From positions 124,001 through 188,000 of the IMG/VR virus record IMGVR_UViG_3300025012_000029: a DNA stretch of 64,000 nucleotides; one strand, written 5' to 3'. Below are positions 35,675 through 44,483 of the stretch, piece by piece. Made by a program: the position numbers and the translations under genes. The notes below the pieces were generated by a model. That model saw only the letters and a list, made by a program, of their open reading frames with translations, did not search any database and was not told the origin of the DNA. This DNA comes from a virus. Numbering within the stretch: position 1 is the first letter of the stretch; each line of letters begins with the position of its first letter.

Positions 35675-37259
35675 TTATAAAGTTCTCAATTCCCACGCTC
35701 TGTAACATTTTCTATTTTCCCAACTACCATGCTTTTCGTGAACATGAGTTAAAACTTCATCCCAACGCTTGTTGAATGATTCAAAATTATAATTTTTGAT
35801 AACATGTTCTCTTCCCTTTTTACCCATCAATATGCGTTCTTCTTTTGTCATATTATAAAACATAACCATTGCCTTGAGAAAATCCGGTTTTGAAATTCTG
35901 TCCTCAAAAATATATGGCACTGTTTGTGATCCAATTACAACGCTTGACGCCGGAATTATTCCAATTCCATGTTCACATATTTTTATTTTATCAGATATCT
36001 CATTATTTCTTTTTTCGACAAATTCACAAGACATTTGAATATTTGTCATATCCATTACTTGTTCTTGTAAACCACCTGTCATACTGACTATAATTGGAGT
36101 TTCACAAGCAAGGCTTTCAAAAACAGAAAGTCCAAAACCCTCTGCATCCGAAATTGATAGAGTAGCATCCGCCATATTATAAATTCCTGCCATATTTTCT
36201 GATGTTAATTTATCTTTAGATATAAAAACACTTTGCTCTTTATCTAAACCAAGTTCTTTAATTATGGCATATAAATCTTGTCCATTTTCATCTTTTGGCT
36301 CAGTGTGCATAAGCAGCATTGCTTTATCGTGCCCTATAATGTCTAAAAATTCTTTAAACCACCAAATAAGAGTTCCACTTTGCTTTCTTCTAGCATTTCT
36401 GCTATTCCAGAAAAACAACATTTTATCTGTAGCATTGGGAAAATTCTCTCTTCTTAAAGAAATGATTTTGTCATCTGGTAATTTAGTAAAAACGGATGTA
36501 TTCACAGAATGCGGAAAATATGTTTCTTCTACGTTTGGAGAAACAGTCTTTACAATGTCTGATGTAAGTTTTGAAATGGTAGCAATGAAATCTGTTGAAT
36601 CATATAATACTTTATTGAAGCTTGGATATGGGTAATTATCCCAAACGTGGTAATAAACCATCGGTACCAAGGAACGTATTTCGTGTTCAATTTCCCAAAG
36701 CCAAATATAGAATCTTGGATCGGTCATAAACCAAAGAATATCAGGTCTATGATTTCTAACGACTGAACGAACAATTTCTTGATTGGCATACCCATCAACT
36801 GGATAAATGATCCAATCATCTCCAAATTCATGGAATTTAACAATGCGTCGATCACTGTGAACTAATGCGCCACCTAAAGTAATAATCTGATATTTTCCTG
36901 TTTTAAGGAGTGCTTCACACATGTATTTAGTTTGCGATCCAACCCCAGACGGGCTTACGATTATTGGACTATATCACCATGTTACAAAAACATGTCGGGC
37001 GCTGTCGGATCATTACCATGTTGCTATAGCAATTTAGGCTAACCGTAGTCTCTGAACCTTCTCCACCGTTTCCAGACAGGAGCTTGGCTGCTGATTGTTC
37101 AATTACATTATTTTTTTTCTTTCGCGCATGTCGTTTCCAACTACGCTGTAGAACAATGTTTTTAAGAATTTTCCAGCAATTCACCCGATTTTACATCCGC
37201 TAAACCTTGTCAGTCGACGGATGATCGGAAATTGTTAGTATTTTAATCTTTTTTGTCAC
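35675..37259 (-). CDS. GT-B glycosyltransferase split by a group I intron (exons 37259-37217 and 36957-35675)
   Basis: Exon 1 starts at GTG 37259 after an AAGGAAAG ribosome site and encodes MTKKIKILTISDHP; exon 2 continues in frame. After removal of 36958-37216 the junction reads TISDHPLSPSGVGSQTKY, the glycine-rich N-terminal loop expected in GT-B enzymes, giving 441 aa. Downstream motifs include FFWNSRNARRKQS, LTSENMAGIYNMADATLSISDAEGFGLSVFESLACETPII, the E-containing C-terminal sugar-nucleotide site. A frame without splicing would begin only at an internal ATG (36922) and lose the loop. Exon 1 overlaps the upstream endonuclease gene by 17 nt. Confidence 0.82.
36958..37216 (-). mobile_element. 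Group I intron, 259 nt, no internal ORF
   Basis: The core elements appear in order: P (near GAATTGCTGGAAAA), Q (AATCAGCAGCCAAGC, 37082-37096), R (GTTCAGAGACTA, 37046-37057) and S (GATATAGTCC, 36966-36975), with R/S pairing GACTA/TAGTC as P7. The 5' exon end CATCCGT pairs with GCGGATG (37194-37200) to form P1 with the usual U.G at the splice site; the adjacent GGTTTA (37201-37206) pairs with the 3' exon start TAAGCC to form P10. The intron ends in G. Both boundaries are therefore supported by pairing and by the restored protein. Confidence 0.9.
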
Positions 37260-38115
37260 TTATTTCTTTCCTTAACCTTTCTAAAACTAATTTTTTATTT
37301 TCGTTAAAATCTTTTTCCCAAATAATATAAACTTTATATCCTAATCCTTTTAAAAAGTTTAACCTTTTTTCATCCTTTTCCCATATTTCATTGGCATACA
37401 TGTTCTTTTTTTTGTTGAAATATTTTTTATCATAATCTCTAGGGTCGCAGTGCCAATAACCACCGTTAAATTCAACAATTATAGAATGCTTTTTGCTAAA
37501 AACGTCAGCATAAAATCCAGAAATGTATTGTTCAGCTTTAAACCCAAATTCTTTAAGTTCTTTTTGTAAAAAATCTAAGATTTCTTTGTTTGGCTTACTC
37601 TGAGCATGACGCTTAGAAAGTTCATAAGCGTTATTAACGCCATGATTTTTTTGTAAAGTATTTTTTTGTTTCAACTTTTGTTCATTTGTAAGTTTTTTAC
37701 CAAACATTGGATTATTTTCACCAAAAAATAAATTAGACATATATTTTTGATGACAAATTTTATTACCACACAACTTCTTGTTTTCTACTTCAGAAGGTTT
37801 TGCGTAAAATGGTTTATCACATATAATACAATTTTTGTATATTCCTTTTTTATCATTAGCTCGATAACGCCATTTATTATACGCACCATTTTCTATGTAA
37901 AATTTCGAAGCGCAACTGTTGCTACAAAATCCACCACCCTTCCTATACCTTATAACCTCTTTTTGACATTCTTTACAATTAAAAATTGATAAATGTTGTA
38001 ATCGATTTTTTTTAGTTCTGTCGTTATTGTGTCTCACGCGACATTCTTTTGAACATGTTTTGGACGCCCACGTTCCTTCAAACTCATTCTCACATATAAT
38101 GCACTTCCTCAACAT
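37243..38115 (-). CDS. Free-standing homing endonuclease, zinc-finger plus Vsr/EDxHD-like nuclease
   Basis: Four short zinc-knuckle units cover residues 1-125 (CIICENEF, CKECQKE, CIICDKPF and CGNKICHQ), then a NUMOD3-type motif NNPMFGKK at about residue 135. The C-terminal nuclease reads YADVFSKKHSIIVEFNGGYWHCDP, then NEIWEKDEKRLNFLKGLGYKVYIIWEKDF, the fold of Vsr-like EDxHD homing enzymes. Its last 17 nt overlap exon 1 of the intron-containing glycosyltransferase, so the gene lies beside the intron rather than inside it. It likely cuts the intronless allele. Confidence 0.86.
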   Translation of the reverse strand: MLRKCIICENEFEGTWASKTCSKECRVRHNNDRTKKNRLQHLSIFNCKECQKEVIRYRKGGGFCSNSCASKFYIENGAYNKWRYRANDKKGIYKNCIICDKPFYAKPSEVENKKLCGNKICHQKYMSNLFFGENNPMFGKKLTNEQKLKQKNTLQKNHGVNNAYELSKRHAQSKPNKEILDFLQKELKEFGFKAEQYISGFYADVFSKKHSIIVEFNGGYWHCDPRDYDKKYFNKKKNMYANEIWEKDEKRLNFLKGLGYKVYIIWEKDFNENKKLVLERLRKEISDKKD

Positions 38116-38139
38116 AGCCTAAACTTTATTTTTTATTCT

Positions 38140-38931
38140 TCACGGACAGAATTCTGTTTTTAAAAACGGACAATATTTACATGATAATCTATTCTTTGGA
38201 AACTTTTCATTGTCAACATTGTATACCATGGTATTTAAAAGTTTAAGAGCATTGTCTATTTTTTTCTTTCCTATTTTTGTCTCGAATATTTCAATATTAT
38301 CTTTCTTGGCAGTGCGTTTAATTAATCCAAAATGAGTTTTGATTTTATTTAATTCTATGTCTTCTTGCTGAGAAAGAAAATGTTTATAATATGTAAGCTG
38401 ATATGTTGTCATCTTGTCATTTCTTTTTTTAGCATCCCAACCCCAGCTTGTTGTTTTCCAGTCTAGTATATGAATTGTATCATCTGATGGTGTATGAATA
38501 ACAACATCTAAAATACCTTTGAATTCAAAATTCTTTTTCATATAACTTATAATTGGTTCTATTATTTTACTTTCTGTAGAAATAATCACAAAACCAGGAA
38601 ACTGTTTATGAAGTTCCTCAATTGACTTTTTGCAAAGGGATGGTCCAACTTCCATCATTTCCTTAGCTAATTTTTTGAGACTTTTATCAGAGAAAATATT
38701 TTGTTTAATATTTCCAGAAAGTTCTTTAAGAGATCTCTTAAAGTTTGTTTTAAACACATTTTCTATATCTGAGATATTATCTACAAGAATTGATTGGTTA
38801 GTGGCATGAACGGCATTGCCAAAAGCTGTATGTATGCTGCCTTTATCATGAGGAATTTTATCTATATATTTTAGCTTAAAATAAAAAGGACATTTTGACC
38901 AATCAGATAAAGAAGAATAAGAAATATACAT
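38140..38931 (-). CDS. PD-(D/E)XK nuclease, RecB/Cas4-like
   Basis: The protein starts ISYSSLSDWSKCPFYFKLKYI, typical of the PDDEXK_1 family. FGNAVHATNQ gives the His; GILDVVIHTPSDDTIHILDWKTT gives the Asp and the D-x-K catalytic residues; TYQLTYYKHF is motif QxxxY. C-terminal cysteines (LSCKYCPFLKTEFCP) with Cys14 fit a 4Fe-4S cluster as in AddB/Cas4. It probably processes DNA ends during replication or recombination. Confidence 0.84.
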   Translation of the reverse strand: MYISYSSLSDWSKCPFYFKLKYIDKIPHDKGSIHTAFGNAVHATNQSILVDNISDIENVFKTNFKRSLKELSGNIKQNIFSDKSLKKLAKEMMEVGPSLCKKSIEELHKQFPGFVIISTESKIIEPIISYMKKNFEFKGILDVVIHTPSDDTIHILDWKTTSWGWDAKKRNDKMTTYQLTYYKHFLSQQEDIELNKIKTHFGLIKRTAKKDNIEIFETKIGKKKIDNALKLLNTMVYNVDNEKFPKNRLSCKYCPFLKTEFCP

Positions 38932-39359
38932 TAAACACTCGATTCAGGATCTCCCTTTCCTTCGTCTATCTCTATAATAGAAGATAATTTCCTAGCGCGC
39001 TTTCGTTTTTGGGAGTCTTCCTTCAAAGGTACATCGGATGTAATATCGATGTCAAGAATTGAATTAGTTTCTTTTTCAATCTGTTTTAAATGATTAGTTT
39101 CTTGATTCATTAATTGAAAAATCCATGTGCCATGTAAAGTATCGTCACCTGTATTTGTAACGACTGATGATTTAACACATTGTGTAATGTTCAGATTTTT
39201 TTCTTCAATGAGAAATCTAGTAATATCTTTGGTTGTGATTCTAACCTCTTTTTCTTTATCTTGAATCGGATCGACTGTCACATCTATACTTATAAGATTT
39301 TTATCTTTAAGATTCATTATTAAAATGCCACTCACATTTTGTCCATTAATCTTTTCCAT
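38931..39359 (-). CDS. Hypothetical protein, 142 aa
   Basis: A beta-rich N-terminal half (SGILIMNLKDKNLISIDVTVDP) and a charged tail with KRKRARKLSSIIEIDEG. It shares a one-base overlap with the nuclease gene. No known domain recognised. Confidence 0.62.
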   Translation of the reverse strand: MEKINGQNVSGILIMNLKDKNLISIDVTVDPIQDKEKEVRITTKDITRFLIEEKNLNITQCVKSSVVTNTGDDTLHGTWIFQLMNQETNHLKQIEKETNSILDIDITSDVPLKEDSQKRKRARKLSSIIEIDEGKGDPESSV

Positions 39360-39368
39360 ATATTACCT

Positions 39369-40064
39369 CTAATTCATTTTAATAATTTTGTCAAGTTCTT
39401 TTATTTTATTAAATAGAATTGGACAAATCTGCTGAAGATATTTTCTATCTCCTATTGTATAAAAATATTCAAATCCATTAGCATAATATTCACTTAATGA
39501 TGTTGCTGAATATGGAGAAGTGAATAATCCTACAATCATAGGTCCCAAGATGGTATATCCAACATCTCTATATAGAAATTTATCTAGTTCTATAGAATAT
39601 TCAGAATTTGAAAGAAACTCTTTTCCTGGAAAATTGTAACCACTATTTTTAAGTGTGAAAAGAAGTTTTTTCTTTTTCGCATAGAATTCTAATTCTAATT
39701 CTCCATCTCCATATATGTCCATCCCATAATCCGTTTCTAATGAATGTCCTATTTCATGAATTATGTCTTTTATTATTATAGTTTCAGTAATATCTTGATC
39801 ATTATTAAAACCAGAAACATATATACAGCCATCAGAATATAGTGATTGTATTTGTCTTCCTTTTAAGAAGTTAAAATTACCAAAATATATTTCCTCTATA
39901 TTATAAAAAAACTTTTTGCTAATTAAAGTTCTCTCTATCTGTCTTAATATCTTATTAAGATCTATATTAGGTGATATAGTACCAATTACTGTTACAGGTA
40001 TTCTATTAAAAATAATCATTCTCTTAGATTCTTTTAATTTATTTCTAATAGAATTAATATTCAT
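39369..40064 (-). CDS. Putative HExxH metallopeptidase, 231 aa
   Basis: Residues about 110-125 read IIIKDIIHEIGHSLETDYG, a consensus zinc motif with a downstream acidic segment; a further Glu (LSEYYANGFEYFYT) near residue 190 could be the third zinc ligand. The rest is unrecognised. A cytoplasmic protease seems likely as no signal peptide is present. Confidence 0.65.
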   Translation of the reverse strand: MNINSIRNKLKESKRMIIFNRIPVTVIGTISPNIDLNKILRQIERTLISKKFFYNIEEIYFGNFNFLKGRQIQSLYSDGCIYVSGFNNDQDITETIIIKDIIHEIGHSLETDYGMDIYGDGELELEFYAKKKKLLFTLKNSGYNFPGKEFLSNSEYSIELDKFLYRDVGYTILGPMIVGLFTSPYSATSLSEYYANGFEYFYTIGDRKYLQQICPILFNKIKELDKIIKMN

Positions 40065-40098
40065 GAGTCATCACATTAATTTAGCTAAATTAGTAATT

Positions 40099-40127
40099 TA
40101 AATATCACACTTTTAGACACTTTTCAA
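40099..40127 (-). promoter_or_regulatory. Candidate sigma70-type promoter before the HExxH gene
   Basis: A TTGAAA -35 (40122-40127) and a TATTTA -10 (40099-40104) are separated by 17 bp in the gap after the PhoH gene. The -10 is imperfect, so this is tentative. Confidence 0.38.
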
Positions 40128-40147
40128 GTTTTTTCAGAATATATTTT

Positions 40148-42742
40148 TTACAATACCTGCGATGCTATGGTAGCTACGCGACTACGCTCGCCTTTTGTTA
40201 ACGTTACATGTCCAGCAAAATCAAATTCTTTGAATTTTTCTACTACATGAGTTAGTCCATTAGAAGTATCATCGACATGTACGTTATCGATCTGTTCTAC
40301 ATCTCCAGTCAAAACTATTTTACTGTCATTTCCAACTCTTGTTAGGATGGTTTTCATTTCATGCTTAGTCAATGACTGGCATTCGTCAATTATTATATAA
40401 GCATTTTGAATAGATCTACCTCTAATGTATGTTAGAGCTTCAATTTCAATTATTCCCTTCTCCATATATTGAGATAACATTAAATGATCATTGGAAAACA
40501 AAAACCTTAGATTGTCTTGAATTGGAGAAAGCCATGGTAACATCTTTTCAGCTACAGTATTATGTGTAACAATATAATCATCAGTTATATATAAATGCTC
40601 AGGATCATCAATTAGAATGCATTTAACTTCTTTTTCTCCAATATAATTAATTTCTTTTATTTTACTAAAATGTAAATATTTTGCTTTATGTCTATTTGAT
40701 TTTCTAGAAATAAAAAATGGATTAATTGTTTCTGGAAGACTTATTGTAAATTCATATGTACAAAAATTAGATTTAACAATTCTATTATTTATTTTTGTAT
40801 TGTCATTTTCTTTACGAATTTCTCTTTTTCTTAAAATTGATTTACCTCCTAATGAATAAACTAATTCAATAACATCTAATGCCAATTGTTTGCTAGTTGT
40901 TATAAAACCGGCTTCTCCTTTTTCTTTTATTGTGCCATCTGTGTCCATTAATCCTTGCAGTATTGCAATTCTATCTTCTATAGAAGAAAATTTATAAATA
41001 TTAGGAATAAATTTATCATTACATTTTCTGCCTTCTAAACCTAATTTAAATAATTCTTCTTTTATTGGATTGCTCCATTTGTTTTCACAATCTAGAAATT
41101 CATATTTAAAATTATCAATAATAAGTTTTTTATCACATCTACTTTGCAAAGTAGAACGATTAATATCTAATTTTTCTAATGCTTTTCCTATTGAAGAAAA
41201 TTCTATTTCTTCTTTTGTTATAGAATTAGTTATTTTTATTTTTCTAGATGGTTTATTATTTGTTTGATATTTTCTTTTTATATTATAAAAAATTGATTTG
41301 CCAGGATCACCTAAAATACAATCCATCATTTCCAATTCTTTTCTTACTCTATCAATAAGTTCGTTATCTATATTAGATATACCAATACTATTTGATATTG
41401 ATCCATCACCCAATATTGCGCCTAATACATAAGGAGGAATTGGTAATAATTGTTTATTAAATTGTATAGGTTCGTTTCTTGGTATTGAATGATTAATTTT
41501 GTCTCCTATTTTTAATGTTGTTCTAATTTCATTAGTACTGCGTATTTTTCCTTTTTTATTTCTTTTTCTTTCCTCGGATGTCTGGGTATACCACAAATGA
41601 TCATCACAACATTCTGTTTTTCTATTATCAGTAGTTATAATTTCAAAAACTGATTTTTTTCCTTTTGGAAACGTACCAATAACTTTCGAAGGTTTTCCAT
41701 TTTTAGCAATAATATAATTTCCAATTTCAATATCACCCATGGTAGTCCATCCATTGGGAGTTAATATCTTAGCATCTAAAGGTTGTGGGCCAGGCAAAAA
41801 CCCTATATCTCGACCCATCGGCTGTACAGGCCTTGATATAATCAATCTACTATATTTGTGTTCTTTTTCTTTATCTCCGTTTTTTCCATTTCCATTTTTT
41901 AGTGGTGATGACATTAATTGTTGTAAACCAGCAGCTACAGCCAATAAACTCTTTCCACTTCCTGCTTTTCCAATTAAACTTACAACTGGAATGTTAGGAT
42001 CCAATAAAATATCTATGGCAAAACTTTGTTCTTTGTTTTTTGGAGAAATGCCCCAAAGATTTTCACTCTCTTTTACTTTACGAAGAGGAGTATTTTCATC
42101 CATATAGCGCGCAATTGCTGTTTTCTTCTCATTTGCGCTTGACACTAACATTATAAATTGATTACAGTGAAATCGATTTTTTTGTTTAATAGCATCTTGT
42201 TTAGAAATATAAATGTTTTCACCAGAATAAAATCTGTCAATCAATTGATCATCAACTAAAAAAGTTGAGAAGCCAGTGTAGATTTGTGATTTTTCTTTTA
42301 TTGCGCGATTTGGAGTATAGTCTTCTGCTTTTATACCTATAGAGTCGCATTTAACTCTCATATTTATGTCGCATGAGACAACGACAACTTTAGTATTTGG
42401 ATTATTTTTTTGTTCTGTTATGGCAGTAGCAATAATTTGGTGGTCCGGAATAGATGAATCAAAACCAATTGGTAAAACACCAAAATCAAAATTTTTTGCT
42501 AATACAAAGCCACTATTCTTTTTTACTCTAACACCAGTTTGCAGAGATCCTTTCTCCCTTAATGAATCTAATATCCTAATGATTCCACGTGCATTTGTGC
42601 CGACGCTATCCACGCGCTTTTTATGATTATCAATTTCTTCTAAAACTATTAAAGGAATGACAATGTTGTTTGAGCCATATGAAAATATTGAACGAAAATC
42701 AGAAAGATATACGGATGTGTCTAAAATGTATGTTTTTTTCAT
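40148..42742 (-). CDS. phoH: PhoH2-type PIN-PhoH ATPase interrupted by an intein, 864 aa precursor
   Basis: The N-terminal PIN domain starts KKTYILDTSVYLSDF and holds acidic nuclease residues; the PhoH ATPase contains the Walker A LIGKAGSGKSLLA and Walker B AYIIIDECQSLT. Extein residues 1-318 and 729-864 join to 454 aa at QPMGRDIGFLPG-TVAEKMLPW, a conserved PhoH segment. PIN-PhoH proteins are ATP-driven RNA helicase/nucleases, and PhoH is common in marine-type T4-like phages. The intein interrupts the ATPase. Confidence 0.88.
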   Translation of the reverse strand: MKKTYILDTSVYLSDFRSIFSYGSNNIVIPLIVLEEIDNHKKRVDSVGTNARGIIRILDSLREKGSLQTGVRVKKNSGFVLAKNFDFGVLPIGFDSSIPDHQIIATAITEQKNNPNTKVVVVSCDINMRVKCDSIGIKAEDYTPNRAIKEKSQIYTGFSTFLVDDQLIDRFYSGENIYISKQDAIKQKNRFHCNQFIMLVSSANEKKTAIARYMDENTPLRKVKESENLWGISPKNKEQSFAIDILLDPNIPVVSLIGKAGSGKSLLAVAAGLQQLMSSPLKNGNGKNGDKEKEHKYSRLIISRPVQPMGRDIGFLPGPQPLDAKILTPNGWTTMGDIEIGNYIIAKNGKPSKVIGTFPKGKKSVFEIITTDNRKTECCDDHLWYTQTSEERKRNKKGKIRSTNEIRTTLKIGDKINHSIPRNEPIQFNKQLLPIPPYVLGAILGDGSISNSIGISNIDNELIDRVRKELEMMDCILGDPGKSIFYNIKRKYQTNNKPSRKIKITNSITKEEIEFSSIGKALEKLDINRSTLQSRCDKKLIIDNFKYEFLDCENKWSNPIKEELFKLGLEGRKCNDKFIPNIYKFSSIEDRIAILQGLMDTDGTIKEKGEAGFITTSKQLALDVIELVYSLGGKSILRKREIRKENDNTKINNRIVKSNFCTYEFTISLPETINPFFISRKSNRHKAKYLHFSKIKEINYIGEKEVKCILIDDPEHLYITDDYIVTHNTVAEKMLPWLSPIQDNLRFLFSNDHLMLSQYMEKGIIEIEALTYIRGRSIQNAYIIIDECQSLTKHEMKTILTRVGNDSKIVLTGDVEQIDNVHVDDTSNGLTHVVEKFKEFDFAGHVTLTKGERSRVATIASQVL
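40559..41788 (-). mobile_element. Class-3-like intein with LAGLIDADG endonuclease in phoH
   Basis: In-frame insertion of 410 residues (319-728). It starts with Pro (PQPLDAKILTPNGWTTMGDI) instead of Cys or Ser and ends IVTHN before a +1 Thr. Trp in DDHLWYT, Cys in EVKCILIDD and Thr in VTHN form the WCT set of class-3 inteins, where an internal Cys replaces the N-terminal nucleophile. VLGAILGDGSI and LMDTDGTI are LAGLIDADG motifs, and a NUMOD1-like DNA-binding segment lies between them (SIGKALEKLDINRSTL). Confidence 0.87.
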
Positions 42743-42797
42743 CTAAAAACCTATTTGGTTACCTCTTTTTGTAAATAGTAGTAGTAGTTAACATTAT

Positions 42798-43685
42798 ATG
42801 ACTTTGAATAGTATCACAAATCTCAAGAATATAGTCATACTTATTACCTCTTTAACTATCGTTAGCTGCTGTAGTTCTAATCATCTATTCAATGATAATG
42901 TAGATGTGACTTTTTCTAAAGAAGAAAATATACTCAATGCTGTTAAAAAATCAGTAGTTAAAATAACGACTATTACGGAATTAACTATTATAGATACTAC
43001 TACTACAACTACAATATCCAAAGAAATATCTGTATACAGTGGATCTGGATCAATAATTAAACAAACAACTACGGGAACATTTATTTTGACCGCTTCACAC
43101 ATATGCGAAGTTAGCGGACTCAAACGAATTATGCTTTACTTTCCATATTACAAACCAGAACAACACACGATTAGAACAAAAAGTGAATATCTTATCCAAG
43201 ATATCGATGGAATAAAACATGCCGCTACTAATATTTCAACAATAGAAGAGTCAGATACGTGTATCTTGTTATCGACTAAAATTCCAAAACAACCATTAAA
43301 AATTTCTGAAACGGCACCTAGACAATCGCAAAGGGCATATACACTTGGATTCCCAACTGGATTGTGGGAGATAAATTTTGTTCCCGTTTTTTCTGGATTT
43401 TACACAGGAACTATTGATTTGGGTATAAACTCAAAAGATATTAACGCATTTTATACTATACCCGCTTCTCCGGGAATATCTGGTGGACCAGTTATAAACA
43501 TTAACGGAGAAGTTATCGGCATTATTCATTCATATTTATCTAACTTTAATGACATATCCTTCGGAGCAACAATCGATCAAGTTAGACAAATATTTGATTT
43601 AGCAGAATCGAATTATTTTTCTGATAAACAATTTTACGACTCTCTTTGTTTAGAATTGGATAAATCTTTATATCCAAAAAATTAA
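42798..43685 (+). CDS. Trypsin-like serine protease lipoprotein, only plus-strand gene
   Basis: A signal peptide ends ITSLTIVSC (lipobox). The catalytic triad is visible: His in FILTASHICE, Asp in TIEESDTCILL, and Ser in GISGGPVINI. A Thr-rich run (IIDTTTTTTIS) precedes the protease domain. Probably located in the outer membrane or periplasm and expressed in infected cells. Opposite strand and independent position suggest a moron-like acquisition. It ends 5 bp from the convergent gene. Confidence 0.85.
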   Translation: MTLNSITNLKNIVILITSLTIVSCCSSNHLFNDNVDVTFSKEENILNAVKKSVVKITTITELTIIDTTTTTTISKEISVYSGSGSIIKQTTTGTFILTASHICEVSGLKRIMLYFPYYKPEQHTIRTKSEYLIQDIDGIKHAATNISTIEESDTCILLSTKIPKQPLKISETAPRQSQRAYTLGFPTGLWEINFVPVFSGFYTGTIDLGINSKDINAFYTIPASPGISGGPVININGEVIGIIHSYLSNFNDISFGATIDQVRQIFDLAESNYFSDKQFYDSLCLELDKSLYPKN

Positions 43686-43690
43686 ATTTT

Positions 43691-44131
43691 TTAATCTTGA
43701 TTATCGTGTTCCGGTTCTGACAAAACATTATCTCCATATGATTCGGAGAAAGGTTTAAATCTCTTAATTATATCCTTTAAATTTCTTTCCGTTATGCCTA
43801 GAAAACTTGCTGTATCTTTCCTGGAAAAGGTATTACTCAACGCAAATCCCAATAAAGCTTCCCTTGTTATATTTGGCATAAGTGCCCAAAGTGGAAATCC
43901 GTAAAACTTGTTATTAGCTAGCATCCTTGTTGTTACTTCTAATTTTAATTGAATTACTTCTTCAAGAGTTAAATGGCTCAACATTATTTCGAAATCTTCA
44001 CTAGATTTACCTTGAGAACGAAGTTTAATTGATATTGCCTCAACTGTTTTTAATCTTCCTTGCTTTCTTCTGTTTAACCAATACATCTTTTTTGCGAAGA
44101 AGCGCTCTCTCATTAAATTCTTTCCAGCCAT
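43691..44131 (-). CDS. Hypothetical protein with C-terminal helix-turn-helix-like segment, 146 aa
   Basis: ATG 44131 has AGGTGG just upstream; the longer frame needs TTG and a later ATG (44086) is possible. The last 50 residues, FSRKDTASFLGITERNLKDIIKRF, look like a helix-turn-helix. The N-terminal half is basic and overlaps the diphosphohydrolase gene by 92 nt, an unusually long overlap. Confidence 0.6.
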   Translation of the reverse strand: MAGKNLMRERFFAKKMYWLNRRKQGRLKTVEAISIKLRSQGKSSEDFEIMLSHLTLEEVIQLKLEVTTRMLANNKFYGFPLWALMPNITREALLGFALSNTFSRKDTASFLGITERNLKDIIKRFKPFSESYGDNVLSEPEHDNQD

Positions 44132-44483
44132 ACCACCTGTTATCCCTTTCTGGGTATAATTTTGTTGTATCAAATAGCATCATAACGCAACATGCCGCAT
44201 GAGCTAAGTGTGAAAGTCCAGATTCAGGATCAATGTCTTTTCCCGCGTTAAAAGCATTAATATGCCTCATTGCCGCATCAGATAAACGAGTCCAATCAAA
44301 TCCTGACATCCAATTATATGAAGCATATTTCTTCGCGCCATATGTCATAACTTTAGCGACCTCTTCTAATGCCAAATTTGGCACTAAAGACATTTTAGGT
44401 TTTTCTTGATCGAATTTTACACCAGAATTATTTAAATCTATTTGAATTTGTTTTGATTTGGTTGTTTTATTTTTCAAAGCCAT
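44040..44483 (-). CDS. dATP/dGTP diphosphohydrolase-like (MazZ/DUF5664 type)
   Basis: The protein follows this family: GVKFDQEKPKMSLVPNLALEEVAKVMTYGAKKYASYNW, then AAMRHINAF and DPESGLSHLAHAACCVMML, supplying the metal-binding acidic and His residues of an all-alpha NTP pyrophosphohydrolase. Members hydrolyse dATP or dGTP and in some phages support modified-base synthesis or limit dNTP. It begins one base from the next gene. Confidence 0.82.
   Translation of the reverse strand: MALKNKTTKSKQIQIDLNNSGVKFDQEKPKMSLVPNLALEEVAKVMTYGAKKYASYNWMSGFDWTRLSDAAMRHINAFNAGKDIDPESGLSHLAHAACCVMMLFDTTKLYPERDNRWYGWKEFNERALLRKKDVLVKQKKARKIKNS

Noticed and set aside
36969-37184. 71-codon minus-strand frame
   Set aside because: It lies entirely within the group I intron core and contains the conserved RNA elements.
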